64,000 bases of DNA, from NCBI GenBank assembly GCA_002071175.1, contig MWER01000013.1:1-64000 (forward strand), written 5' to 3'. The notes below the pieces were generated by a model. It ran no database searches. It was not told where the DNA came from and saw nothing but the letters and a program-made list of their open reading frames with translations. Of the stretch, positions 45,684 to 54,750 are shown one piece after another. A program made the translations under genes and the position numbers. Within the stretch, counting starts at the first letter, position 1, and every line of letters starts with the position of its first letter. Source of the DNA: Bacteroidetes bacterium ADurb.Bin037 (GTDB lineage: Bacteria > Bacteroidota > Bacteroidia > Bacteroidales > UBA932).

Positions 45684-46916
45684 TTATATGATTTTTGTAA
45701 GTCTTTCTATACGTTTCCTGGCGTAAGGTAATGTAATACGCAATGATTTTTTGCCGGAAGAAGGCGCATCATACATGGCATCTACCATGATCGCCTCGCA
45801 AATGGAACGTAATCCCCTTGCACCCAGTTTAAACTCAATAGCAGTATCTACAATGTAATCCAGCACTTCCCCGTCTATTGACAACTTCATGCCGTCGAGG
45901 GCAAAAAGGTGCCTGTACTGCTTGATAAGGGCATTTTTGGGCTTTGTCAAAATATCCCTCAATGCGCTTCTGTCCAGTCTGTTAAGGTACGTTATCACAG
46001 GCAGCCGTCCCACTATTTCGGGAATGAGTCCATAGGCACGCAGATCCTGAGGTGCAACGTATTGGATCAGATTGTCTTTGTCAATATGAGCCTTCTTTTC
46101 GGTCATGCCGTATCCTACCACGCTTGTATTGAGACGTTGCGCAATCTTCCGGTCTATGCCTTCGAATGCGCCTCCGCAGATAAAGAGGATATTGCGCGTG
46201 TTAACAGGTATCAAATGTTGCTCCGGGTGTTTTCGCCCCCCCTGCGGAGGTACGTTGACCGTAGTCCCCTCAAGTAGTTTGAGCAACGCCTGTTGCACGC
46301 CTTCTCCGGAAACGTCCCTGGTAATGGAAGGATTGTCGCTTTTACGCGCGATCTTATCTATTTCGTCAATAAAAACAATCCCCTGTTCAGCCTTTGCCAC
46401 ATGGTAGTCGGATGATTGGAGCAACCGGGTAAGTATGCTCTCCACATCTTCCCCCACGTATCCGGCTTCAGTCAATACCGTGGCATCGACTATGGCAAAA
46501 GGGACATTGAGCAGACGGGCAATGGTATTGGCAAGCAGGGTCTTACCCGTTCCGGTAGGTCCTACAAGCAGAATGTTGGACTTTTCAACGTCAACGTCGT
46601 TTTTTTTACTTGAACGTATCCTTTTGTAATGGTTGTAAACGGCTACCGACAGGAATTTCTTCGCCTGATCCTGTCCAATGACGTATTGATCAAGGAAACT
46701 TCGTATCTCCCTGGGTGTCATTAATTTGTCATTAAAAACAGATTCGGATGCCGATCCCATTACCTTGTGACCGTACATTTCTTCCAATACCAGCGAAGCA
46801 TCTTGAAGGCAATCCTCACAGATGGAAGCGTACAGTCCGGCTATGAGCATGCCGGTCTCTTTACTTGACTTTCCGCAGAAAGAACAATGATCAGTGTCAA
46901 GGGGCTTTCGCTGCAT
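45684..46916 (-). CDS. clpX: ATP-dependent protease ATPase subunit ClpX
   Basis: 410 residues: N-terminal zinc domain ([10 protein letters not shown]...CEDCLQDA), Walker [17 protein letters not shown], Walker [11 protein letters not shown], pore loop GYVGEDV. ClpX unfolds substrates for ClpP. Start overlaps the clpP stop by one base (TAATG). Confidence 0.97.
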   Translation of the reverse strand: MQRKPLDTDHCSFCGKSSKETGMLIAGLYASICEDCLQDASLVLEEMYGHKVMGSASESVFNDKLMTPREIRSFLDQYVIGQDQAKKFLSVAVYNHYKRIRSSKKNDVDVEKSNILLVGPTGTGKTLLANTIARLLNVPFAIVDATVLTEAGYVGEDVESILTRLLQSSDYHVAKAEQGIVFIDEIDKIARKSDNPSITRDVSGEGVQQALLKLLEGTTVNVPPQGGRKHPEQHLIPVNTRNILFICGGAFEGIDRKIAQRLNTSVVGYGMTEKKAHIDKDNLIQYVAPQDLRAYGLIPEIVGRLPVITYLNRLDRSALRDILTKPKNALIKQYRHLFALDGMKLSIDGEVLDYIVDTAIEFKLGARGLRSICEAIMVDAMYDAPSSGKKSLRITLPYARKRIERLTKII

Positions 46917-47593
46917 TATTTCTTGGCTTTCCTCAGCACTTCATCAATGATCCCATATTGAACGGCATCTTCGGAGCGCATCCAAAAATCCCTGTCGGCA
47001 TCTTTTGTTATTTGCTCCAGGGTTTTCCCCGTATGATCGGCAAGTATCTGATAAAGCTGCTTCTGAAGCTCCAGGATCTCTTTTACGGCGATCGCCATGT
47101 CGGCTGCCTGTCCTTCCACTCCCCCTACGGGCTGATGGATCATCACACGGGCATGGGGCAGTGCGGAACGCTTGCCCTTGTTACCGGCTGCCAGCAATAC
47201 GGCGGCCATAGAAGCGGCCTGCCCGGTACAGATGGTCGCCACTTCCGAATGAACCAGCTGCATGGTATCGTATATTCCCAATCCGGCAGTTACGGAACCG
47301 CCGGGAGAATTGATGTACATCTGTATGTCTTTCCCCGGATCCAACGAATCCAAAAAAAGAAGCTGGGCTTGTACAATGTTCGCTACTTCATCCAGTATCG
47401 GAACACCCAGGAATAAAATACGATCCATCATCAAACGACTGAATACGTCCATCTGGGCTACGTTCAGCTGACGCTCCTCTATGATATAGGGCGTTATGGA
47501 CCCCTGGGGACTTCCATACAAAGACTGATACCTGTGCAAACTCAGACTGCTAATGCCTTTATGCCTTATGGCATATTTTTCAAATTCGGTCAT
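46916..47593 (-). CDS. clpP: ATP-dependent Clp protease proteolytic subunit
   Basis: 225 residues. Catalytic triad visible: [11 protein letters not shown] (Ser), [12 protein letters not shown] (His) and [10 protein letters not shown] (Asp). Longer N-terminus than E. coli ClpP, as in other Bacteroidota. Confidence 0.97.
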   Translation of the reverse strand: MTEFEKYAIRHKGISSLSLHRYQSLYGSPQGSITPYIIEERQLNVAQMDVFSRLMMDRILFLGVPILDEVANIVQAQLLFLDSLDPGKDIQMYINSPGGSVTAGLGIYDTMQLVHSEVATICTGQAASMAAVLLAAGNKGKRSALPHARVMIHQPVGGVEGQAADMAIAVKEILELQKQLYQILADHTGKTLEQITKDADRDFWMRSEDAVQYGIIDEVLRKAKK

Positions 47594-47596
47594 TGG

Positions 47597-48889
47597 TTAT
47601 TCTTTGATATCGACTGTAACGTTTTCGCGAATATACGAAATAACTTTGTTTTCTTCCGCCCTTTCGTACAGATTCCTGGCCTCTTTTTCATTGGCCAGCA
47701 TGCTTTCCGCATATTTGAGCAAGTGTTCGTCCGGAACGTTGTTCAGCCCGTACATGGCAAATTGGTACCGTGCCATAACCAGTGCTACCTGGACCATATC
47801 GTCCTTTTCCACCTTGATCCCGGCTTTCTTCATAATAGATTCACGGACAAGCTGCCACCGGAAATCTTCCAGGAATACAGGAAAGTCCTTTTCGATCTGC
47901 TCCATGGTGAATTTACCGTCGTTGGCTTCATAGAGCCATCGTTTAAGCAGGTTTTCGGGAAGTCGTATGGCGGCCTTTTCCGACAGGACCTTTTTGACTT
48001 CCTGTCCGAAAAGGTAATTGCTTTCCCCTTCGTTGTTCCTTTCTATTTGTTCCCTTACCTTTTCCACAAAGGCTTCCCGGGTGGTAACATTTCCGGGACC
48101 GTACAGCTTGTCGTACAGATCCTGATTCTCCTGGGCCGGTTCAAAGCGCTTGATTTCTTTGATCACAAAGGTGAATACGGGATCGGCGAAACGCTCCAGT
48201 TCTTCCTGTTTGACTTGCAGAAGGACTGCACGATCCACCTCTTTGGGAAAGAGAACGGTGATGTCGGCTTCCACTTCATCTTCGACCGCCTTGCCAATAA
48301 AAGCTTTCTTGTCCTTGAGTTTAGCTACTGTCTTCAGGTGCAGGTATGAATCGCTGATCAACAGATCTCCCTGTTTCAAATCGACTTTTAGAAAGTCTTC
48401 CTTTTCAACTTTCTCCACGACCTTCATCGTACCGTGCTGGTTTAACAGTCCGGAAATATATTCTTCTATATCCTTATCTTGTACCGATTTCTTTTTATAA
48501 GTGATGTGCAGGTTACTGTCAATGGGAATGTCCACCTTCGGAGCCAGCATCAGATCGAAAGAGAACGAGAAATCAACATCGTTATCCCAGTCTGCTTTTG
48601 CCTGCTCTTCAGAGGCCAAGGGTTCCCCAATAATATGTATCCCCTCTTTTTCCATATAATCGCCCAGAGCCTGCGACACGACGGTATTGACCTGTTCCAG
48701 CAATGTGGAGCGTCCGTACATCTTTTGAACAATTCCCACCGGAACCATTCCTTTTCTGAATCCTTTGATCTCCAGTTTTCTACGGATATCATTCAGGGCT
48801 TTTTTTACTTTCTCGCTATAATCGCTCTCTTGAACGGCAACGGTTACCTGCAGGGAAAGGTCATCAATTTGTTTCTTAGAGATATTCAT
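47597..48889 (-). CDS. tig: Trigger factor
   Basis: 430 residues: N-terminal ribosome-binding domain (RKLEIKGFRKGMVPVGIVQKMYG matches the GFRxGKxP signature region), a diverged central peptidyl-prolyl isomerase domain (about 150-245), and a helical C-terminal chaperone domain. It binds nascent chains at the ribosome exit. Three bases to clpP, giving the classic tig-clpP-clpX order. Confidence 0.92.
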   Translation of the reverse strand: MNISKKQIDDLSLQVTVAVQESDYSEKVKKALNDIRRKLEIKGFRKGMVPVGIVQKMYGRSTLLEQVNTVVSQALGDYMEKEGIHIIGEPLASEEQAKADWDNDVDFSFSFDLMLAPKVDIPIDSNLHITYKKKSVQDKDIEEYISGLLNQHGTMKVVEKVEKEDFLKVDLKQGDLLISDSYLHLKTVAKLKDKKAFIGKAVEDEVEADITVLFPKEVDRAVLLQVKQEELERFADPVFTFVIKEIKRFEPAQENQDLYDKLYGPGNVTTREAFVEKVREQIERNNEGESNYLFGQEVKKVLSEKAAIRLPENLLKRWLYEANDGKFTMEQIEKDFPVFLEDFRWQLVRESIMKKAGIKVEKDDMVQVALVMARYQFAMYGLNNVPDEHLLKYAESMLANEKEARNLYERAEENKVISYIRENVTVDIKE

Positions 48890-48912
48890 ATTGTTAATCT
48901 TATAAAGGGCTG

Positions 48913-48920
48913 CAAAAGTA
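48913..48920 (-). promoter_or_regulatory. tig promoter box, sharing a 14-base string with rpsA
   Basis: TACTTTTG on the minus strand followed by GCAGCCC, identical to the rpsA promoter through 14 bases; 23 bases to the ATG. Confidence 0.65.
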
Positions 48921-48952
48921 GGTATTAATCGTCAAAAAACCAATCATTTTCT

Positions 48953-48960
48953 TACCTTTG
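48953..48960 (+). promoter_or_regulatory. tpiA promoter box
   Basis: TACCTTTG, 36 bases before the tpiA ATG. Confidence 0.6.
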
Positions 48961-48996
48961 CCGAACAGATATGTCATCAAATAACATCAAAATAAT

Positions 48997-49755
48997 ATGA
49001 GAGAAAAGATCGTAGCCGGAAACTGGAAGATGAACACTTCCATTGAGGAAGGCAGACAACTTGTGGAAGATATCCTGGCAGGCATGGACCGGGTTCCGGA
49101 AGGAGTCTCCCTTATAGTAGCCCCACCCTTCACGCATCTGTTCCTGATAGCCCACCTTTTAGGGAACAGGAAAAATCCCGGTCTTGCGGCACAAAATTGT
49201 GCAGACAAAAAAAGCGGAGCCTACACGGGAGAAGTTTCGGCTTCCATGTTGGCTTCGGTCCCCTGCGGATATGTTATCCTGGGACATTCCGAAAGGCGGG
49301 AATATTACGCAGAAACGGATCAGACGTTACTGGAAAAGATCAAACTGGCATTGAGCGAAGGCCTCAGGCCCATCTTCTGTGTGGGGGAAGTGTTGGAAGA
49401 TCGTGAGTCAAATATGCATTTTCAGGTGATTTCTTCCCAATTGAGGGAAGTGTTATGCCAACTTGGACCGGAAGATTTCAAAAAAATCATTGTGGCCTAC
49501 GAACCCGTTTGGGCCATCGGTACCGGGAACACGGCCACATCGGACCAGGCGCAGGAGATGCATGCATTTATCCGTGCATTCCTTGCAGAAACGTTCGGGG
49601 ACCTTGCAGAATCCACCCCCATTTTATATGGAGGCAGCTGTAAGCCTTCCAATGCCCGCGACATCTTTTCACAACCCGATGTGGACGGTGGCCTTATCGG
49701 AGGTGCATCCCTGAAAGCAGACGACTTCCTGGCCATTGCCGGATCGTTTGCCTGA
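48997..49755 (+). CDS. tpiA: Triosephosphate isomerase
   Basis: 252 residues. GNWKMN (catalytic Lys), ILGHSERREYY (His), AYEPVWAIGTG (Glu) and the phosphate loop YGGSCKPSN are intact. Interconverts DHAP and glyceraldehyde-3-phosphate. Confidence 0.97.
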   Translation: MREKIVAGNWKMNTSIEEGRQLVEDILAGMDRVPEGVSLIVAPPFTHLFLIAHLLGNRKNPGLAAQNCADKKSGAYTGEVSASMLASVPCGYVILGHSERREYYAETDQTLLEKIKLALSEGLRPIFCVGEVLEDRESNMHFQVISSQLREVLCQLGPEDFKKIIVAYEPVWAIGTGNTATSDQAQEMHAFIRAFLAETFGDLAESTPILYGGSCKPSNARDIFSQPDVDGGLIGGASLKADDFLAIAGSFA

Positions 49756-49760
49756 TTGAC

Positions 49761-50633
49761 ATGAATCACATTGCCGTCAGCATAACGATAGAACCGTTTT
49801 GCAAGGAAACCGAAGAGATCCTTACGGCGGAACTCTCGGAGATCGGTTACGAAGGTTTTCTTTCCGAAACACCTGTGCTGAAGGCTTATATTGAGGCAAT
49901 GCAATTCCGGGAATCACACCTGAAGATCATACTCAACACGTATGGCATCCATACTTATTCAAAAGAGTTCGTTGCAGAAAGGAACTGGAATGCAGATTGG
50001 GAGTCCCGGTTTGATCCCATTGTTATCAAAGCGGGAAAAGGGTGCAGTGTAAGAGCCCCGGGGAAAGAAGCCATGGTGCCTGTCTGGCCTCCCGTAAAAT
50101 GGCGACTTGTGATAGAGCCGGCTTTGTCTTTCGGGACGGGACACCATCCTACCACTTACATGATGATGGAAACCCTGCTGGAGATGGAACAGGATGGGTT
50201 GATTGAAAACAAACAGGTGCTGGACTTCGGTTGCGGAACAGGAGTACTTGCCATACTGGCGGCAAAAATGGATGCCGCCCGGCCCGTACATGCAGTGGAC
50301 AATGACAGGAGATCGGTACAGTCCTGCAGAGAAAATGCACGAAGGAACAGGATTGCTCATAAAGTGGCGGTACAGCTTGGGGATGCCTCATTGATTCAAT
50401 TCGGCAAGTACGGATTGATCATGGCCAACATCCAACGGAATATCCTTATAGACGAAATGGATACGCTTGCACGGGGATTACGTCCTGATACGGGACATCT
50501 GCTATTGAGCGGATTTTATGTCCATGATATACTCCCCATTACCGAAGCGGCAAAAAGGAACAACCTTGTTTTGTCGTCACAAAAGGAAAAAGAGGATTGG
50601 GTACTGCTTCACTTTATCAAATCTACCGATTAA
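49761..50633 (+). CDS. prmA: Ribosomal protein L11 methyltransferase
   Basis: 290 residues with FGTGHHPTTYMMMETL, LDFGCGTGVLAILAAK (SAM motif I) and IMANIQRNIL. PrmA trimethylates ribosomal protein L11. Five bases after tpiA. Confidence 0.93.
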   Translation: MNHIAVSITIEPFCKETEEILTAELSEIGYEGFLSETPVLKAYIEAMQFRESHLKIILNTYGIHTYSKEFVAERNWNADWESRFDPIVIKAGKGCSVRAPGKEAMVPVWPPVKWRLVIEPALSFGTGHHPTTYMMMETLLEMEQDGLIENKQVLDFGCGTGVLAILAAKMDAARPVHAVDNDRRSVQSCRENARRNRIAHKVAVQLGDASLIQFGKYGLIMANIQRNILIDEMDTLARGLRPDTGHLLLSGFYVHDILPITEAAKRNNLVLSSQKEKEDWVLLHFIKSTD

Positions 50634-50644
50634 ATTCCATCTCT

Positions 50645-51124
50645 ATGAAGATCACACGTTACGACGAACATAATAAACCCGGTCCCGAAGAAAAGAAAGC
50701 CCTGGCAGCTTTTCTATTCAAACACCTGGGAGATTTTAGCGATGATACGGCAGATATTGAGAAAGCCATCAACTATGCGGTAAAGGACACGGACTCCCCG
50801 GGAGGATTTGTATTAAAATCGACACAGGATGACTTTATAACGTGCGTTCTGGTAGTAACCAGAACAGGCATGACAGGGTTCGTTCCCGAAAACCTGCTGG
50901 TATATATTGCCACACACAGCGCATTCAGAGGTCAGGGAATAGGCAGAAAAATGATGCAACTGGCCCTGGAGACGGCACAGGGCAATATGGCCCTGCACGT
51001 AGAGCCCCACAATAGGGCAAGGAGATTGTACGAAGAACTTGGTTTTACCAATAAGTATCTTGAAATGAGATACATAAAACCACAAGAAGAAGCTCCCGGT
51101 AATCCCTCTCCGTTGTCATGTTGA
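50645..51124 (+). CDS. GNAT-family N-acetyltransferase
   Basis: 159 residues from the ATG at 50645. The acetyl-CoA loop reads [11 protein letters not shown], followed by [17 protein letters not shown], standard for GNATs. Substrate unknown. Its stop overlaps the start of mtgA by seven bases. Confidence 0.85.
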   Translation: MKITRYDEHNKPGPEEKKALAAFLFKHLGDFSDDTADIEKAINYAVKDTDSPGGFVLKSTQDDFITCVLVVTRTGMTGFVPENLLVYIATHSAFRGQGIGRKMMQLALETAQGNMALHVEPHNRARRLYEELGFTNKYLEMRYIKPQEEAPGNPSPLSC

Positions 51125-51807
51125 AAAAAATATACCGTGGGATATTATGGATTATAGGCGGGTTATTTGCCTTTAGCCTATTTTGGGTGCTTCTGTACAA
51201 ATTCGTACCCGTACCCGTTACCCCTTTGATGATTATACGTTACGTGGAACAGAAAAAAAAGGACGACAAAGCCGTGCGGTTCCACGACTGGGTCCCCTTG
51301 CATAAAATTTCGGTAAATCTACAGATAGCCGTTCTGGCTTCGGAAGACCAACGTTTCTTTGAGCATAGGGGCTTTGATCTGGAACAGATCCAAAAAGCAA
51401 GAGCGGAAAACAAAACCCGCCGCCGTCCCAGGGGCGCCAGTACGATCTCACAACAAACGGCAAAAAACGTATTTCTCTGGCCCCGGTCTTCCTGGTTCCG
51501 TAAAGGACTGGAAGCATACTTTACCTTCCTGATAGAGTTGTTCTGGAGTAAGGAACGGATCCTGGAAGTTTACCTGAACTCCATAGAAATGGGAAAAGGG
51601 ATCTACGGGGCAGAAGCGGTCGCACGCCATCATTTCAACAGACCGGCCTCCGGACTGACCAGGTATCAGGCATCATTAATCGCCGCCACACTCCCCAATC
51701 CGTTGCGTTTCAGCTCCCGCAACCCTTCCGCCTATGTGTTAAGGCGCAGTCAGGAAATCCTCCGGCAAATGGACCTGATCGCTTCACCTGTCCACCGGGA
51801 CCGGTAA
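51118..51807 (+). CDS. mtgA: Monofunctional peptidoglycan glycosyltransferase
   Basis: 229 residues: one N-terminal membrane helix (10-30) and a GT51 domain with [13 protein letters not shown] (catalytic Glu), [12 protein letters not shown] and [12 protein letters not shown]. It polymerises lipid II into glycan strands. No transpeptidase domain, so it is the monofunctional type. Confidence 0.93.
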   Translation: MLKKIYRGILWIIGGLFAFSLFWVLLYKFVPVPVTPLMIIRYVEQKKKDDKAVRFHDWVPLHKISVNLQIAVLASEDQRFFEHRGFDLEQIQKARAENKTRRRPRGASTISQQTAKNVFLWPRSSWFRKGLEAYFTFLIELFWSKERILEVYLNSIEMGKGIYGAEAVARHHFNRPASGLTRYQASLIAATLPNPLRFSSRNPSAYVLRRSQEILRQMDLIASPVHRDR

Positions 51808-51811
51808 ATAC

Positions 51812-53083
51812 TTAATTCCCGGAAAAGGCACGTGTGATATCGCTTCCGCTGGGTTGCTGGAATACTTCCAGGTCAAAGAAAGTCACAGCTGCCAGTAAAT
51901 GATCGAAGATATCTGCCTGGATCCTCTCATACTGGGTCCATACGGTCGTCGTTGTAAAACAATAGATCTCAATGGGAATTCCCCTATCTTCAACACCAAG
52001 CTGTCTGACCATCAGTGTCATGTCTTTACGTATCCCCGGGTGGTTACGCAAATACGCTTCTACATAATGACGGAAGATACCGATATTTGTCATCCTTCGT
52101 CCGTTAATCAGCACGGAAGTATCAACCTCATGCTCCCGGTTGAACAACTCGATCTCAGTTTGCTTTTCCGTTATATAATCTTTCAGCAGATGGTACCGTT
52201 CATAACGGCTCCTGGTCTGGGGATCTACAAATTTTACGGTCCGGGCATTGACATACAAAGCCCTTTTGATGCGTCTTCCTCCGCTTTCTTTCATTCCCCG
52301 CCAATTCTTAAAACTGTCGGTAATAAAGTAATATGTAGGAATGGTGGTAACGGTTTTGTCCCAGTTCTGCACCTTTACGGTATTCAGATTGATAGCTATG
52401 ACATCTCCGTCGGCATTGAATTTGGGCATTTCCACCCAATCTCCTATACGGACCATGTCGTTGGTAGATATTTGCACGCTGGCCACAAATCCCAGGATCG
52501 TATCCTTGAAGATCAGCATGACCAGGGCCGTCATGGCACCGAAAGCACTTAGAAAATAGACGGGAGACTTGCCCAACAAAACGGAAAGAATCAGGATCCC
52601 GGCAGCTATATACAATATGATCCTTATCAACTGAAAATAACTGGAAAGGGGCTTGTCAACAAATGCTTTTGATTTTGTAAGTACATTTTCCGCTACCCGG
52701 AGCAAGGCAACAATGACCAGTAAGATAACGATGATCAGGTAACTGTCCGTAAGTTTTATAACAAAAGGAAGTACTTTTTCAAAATCCCGGAACAGGATCG
52801 GTGCCATAACGCGTACAATAGCGGCCGGAACAATATGTGCCAACCTGGAAAAGATCTTGCTATCGAGCATGAGATCATCCCATTTCTCCTGTGTCCTTTT
52901 TATATATCTGTACAACAAGCCATTGGCCAATCTTTTGGCAATGTAGAAAAAGAGCCAGGACAGAAGTCCTACAACTAACAACAACGCAAGCAGCCTCAAA
53001 TAAGGAGCGCCCCCTTCGGAAACGCCCATGCTTACGATCACTTTTTCAACCCATCTGTCTATGTTTTCCATAATATTTTCCAT
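51812..53083 (-). CDS. MscS-family mechanosensitive channel
   Basis: 423 residues with about five membrane helices, then the MscS core (LSAFGAMTALVMLIFKDTILGFVASVQI, followed by VRIGDWVEMP) and a long cytoplasmic domain, like the YbdG type. It should open on membrane tension. An internal start at 53071 (MENIDRW) is possible. It follows the radical SAM gene by 14 bases. Confidence 0.9.
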   Translation of the reverse strand: MENIMENIDRWVEKVIVSMGVSEGGAPYLRLLALLLVVGLLSWLFFYIAKRLANGLLYRYIKRTQEKWDDLMLDSKIFSRLAHIVPAAIVRVMAPILFRDFEKVLPFVIKLTDSYLIIVILLVIVALLRVAENVLTKSKAFVDKPLSSYFQLIRIILYIAAGILILSVLLGKSPVYFLSAFGAMTALVMLIFKDTILGFVASVQISTNDMVRIGDWVEMPKFNADGDVIAINLNTVKVQNWDKTVTTIPTYYFITDSFKNWRGMKESGGRRIKRALYVNARTVKFVDPQTRSRYERYHLLKDYITEKQTEIELFNREHEVDTSVLINGRRMTNIGIFRHYVEAYLRNHPGIRKDMTLMVRQLGVEDRGIPIEIYCFTTTTVWTQYERIQADIFDHLLAAVTFFDLEVFQQPSGSDITRAFSGN

Positions 53084-53097
53084 TTTCTATTGATGTT

Positions 53098-54051
53098 TTA
53101 TTTTTCATTTCTGCCGGCAGGCAGGTAGAACAACCCCCTGTCCTGTCTTTCGGTCCGGATATCGCCCGCATCCTCCAAGGTATCCAGATATTTATTTATT
53201 TCATTTACATGCAAACCCGTGATACGTGAAATATCATCCAGGGTGCACGGTCTGCGGTTAATCGTCTCGAGGATCGCATTCCGGATATCTTTCCGGTATG
53301 ATTTCGTATCCTTTCCGGCGGCTGACGATGAAATGATCTCTACTGCCGGAAGATCCCAATAATCCTTTATGCTTTCCAACTCCTTACGCGTGGCACTCCG
53401 CAGACCGGGTTCGGTCCCGGGTCTGTCCAGGGTGTTAAGCTGCACAACATCCGGCCGTATTTTTATGATCTTTTGCTTTAATGCATCCAGCTCAGAGGTT
53501 GAATCATTGTATCCCGGAAGGATAAAAACTTCGAGCCATATTTTTCCGGTAAATTCCTTCCTGAATGCTGCCAGACCTTCTATATACGTATCCGGATCCA
53601 GCGTGGGATCAGGTCTGTTGATCTTTTGAAAAACCTCTTTCGTTACGGCATCCAGTGAAGGTAACACCAGATCCGCCTGCAACAGGGACCGCCTCACGTC
53701 AGGATCACCGAACAATGTCCCGTTGGTCAGTACGGCCACGGGAATTTCCGGTCTTTCGCTTTTCAGGTATGCGATCACATTCTCCAGGGCCGTATTTAAT
53801 GTCGGTTCTCCGTACCCTGAAAAAGTGATAAAATCGGGGTCGGGATGTTTTTTAAAGAAATCTTTCAGTTCCTTAATGATCTCCCGCTCCGGAACATACT
53901 CTTTTCTCCGTACGGTCAGCAACGTGGTTTGTCCCACCTCACAGTACACACAGTTGAGCGAGCAGACTTTTTTAGGTACCATATCCACTCCCAACGACAT
54001 ACCAAGCCGGCGTGAAGGAACGGGACCAAAAAGATGTTTATACATGAGCAT
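53098..54051 (-). CDS. Radical SAM protein with C-terminal winged helix (TYW1-like family)
   Basis: 317 residues. FGPVPSRRLGMSLG then VCSLNCVYCEVGQTT (cluster site) and SGYGEPTLN are the signatures of the COG0731-type radical SAM group. The last 70 residues form a helix-turn-helix (TLDDISRITGLHVNEINKYL). Function unknown; despite the family label it cannot make wybutosine in bacteria. The third codon (54045) is another ATG. Confidence 0.85.
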   Translation of the reverse strand: MLMYKHLFGPVPSRRLGMSLGVDMVPKKVCSLNCVYCEVGQTTLLTVRRKEYVPEREIIKELKDFFKKHPDPDFITFSGYGEPTLNTALENVIAYLKSERPEIPVAVLTNGTLFGDPDVRRSLLQADLVLPSLDAVTKEVFQKINRPDPTLDPDTYIEGLAAFRKEFTGKIWLEVFILPGYNDSTSELDALKQKIIKIRPDVVQLNTLDRPGTEPGLRSATRKELESIKDYWDLPAVEIISSSAAGKDTKSYRKDIRNAILETINRRPCTLDDISRITGLHVNEINKYLDTLEDAGDIRTERQDRGLFYLPAGRNEK

Positions 54052-54060
54052 GGGATAGTA

Positions 54061-54528
54061 CTAATACATTACTTTGTCCTGCTTGTTTTCCCATTCCCGG
54101 AACAGATCCTTTACGGCAGGAATGTCTATGCGTTTCATAACAACGGTCCTTCTGCCGGGAGCTAATGTCAATTCTTCGTATAGGAACTTATCACTAAAGC
54201 CTATTCGTTCGGCATCTTCCCTGTCGGCACTATAGTATACGGTACGGATCCCGGCCCAATAAATGGCAGCCATACACATGGGACAAGGTTCACAACTGGT
54301 ATAGATCACCGCATCTTGTAAATGGTAACTGCCTGTTGCCTGACAAGCCTGACGAATCGCAACTATTTCCGCATGTGCCGTAGGATCGTTGGACGAAAGC
54401 ACCCTGTTGCAACCTTGACCAATGATCTTGCCGTCTTTAACGATCACCGCCCCAAAGGGCCCTCCGTGATTATTCTTCATTCCATATAGTGCCTGTTCAA
54501 CGGCCTTGTTCAAAAACTTCTCCTTCAT
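54061..54528 (-). CDS. guaD: Nucleoside/guanine deaminase
   Basis: 155 residues from the ATG at 54528. HGGPFGAVIVKDG, TAHAEIVAIRQAC (zinc His and catalytic Glu) and SCEPCPMCMAAIYWAGI match the Bacillus-type guanine deaminase rather than TadA (PVGAV). It would convert guanine to xanthine. A TAACTTTG box lies 66 bases upstream. Confidence 0.82.
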   Translation of the reverse strand: MKEKFLNKAVEQALYGMKNNHGGPFGAVIVKDGKIIGQGCNRVLSSNDPTAHAEIVAIRQACQATGSYHLQDAVIYTSCEPCPMCMAAIYWAGIRTVYYSADREDAERIGFSDKFLYEELTLAPGRRTVVMKRIDIPAVKDLFREWENKQDKVMY

Positions 54529-54594
54529 GATCCGTATCTGGTTTTCCAACTGTTTGAGCAATGGGACAGCTCTGTCTTAAAATACATGAGCGAA

Positions 54595-54602
54595 CAAAGT
54601 TA
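54595..54602 (-). promoter_or_regulatory. Promoter box for the deaminase-radical SAM-mscS run
   Basis: TAACTTTG on the minus strand, 66 bases before the deaminase ATG. Confidence 0.5.
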
Positions 54603-54710
54603 ACAGAATTATCCGTCAATCCATCTGCAAAAGACTGCGATTCTCTCCCGGCTTACGATCAAATGAGGGTACAATTTAATGGCAGTCTTTCAATCTACAT
54701 CATTTTCGAT

Positions 54711-54718
54711 TATTTTTG
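54711..54718 (+). promoter_or_regulatory. Promoter box for the S9 peptidase
   Basis: TATTTTTG, 32 bases before the ATG at 54751. Confidence 0.5.
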
Positions 54719-54750
54719 TAAAAGTACCTTATTTACAATACTTGGATCAA

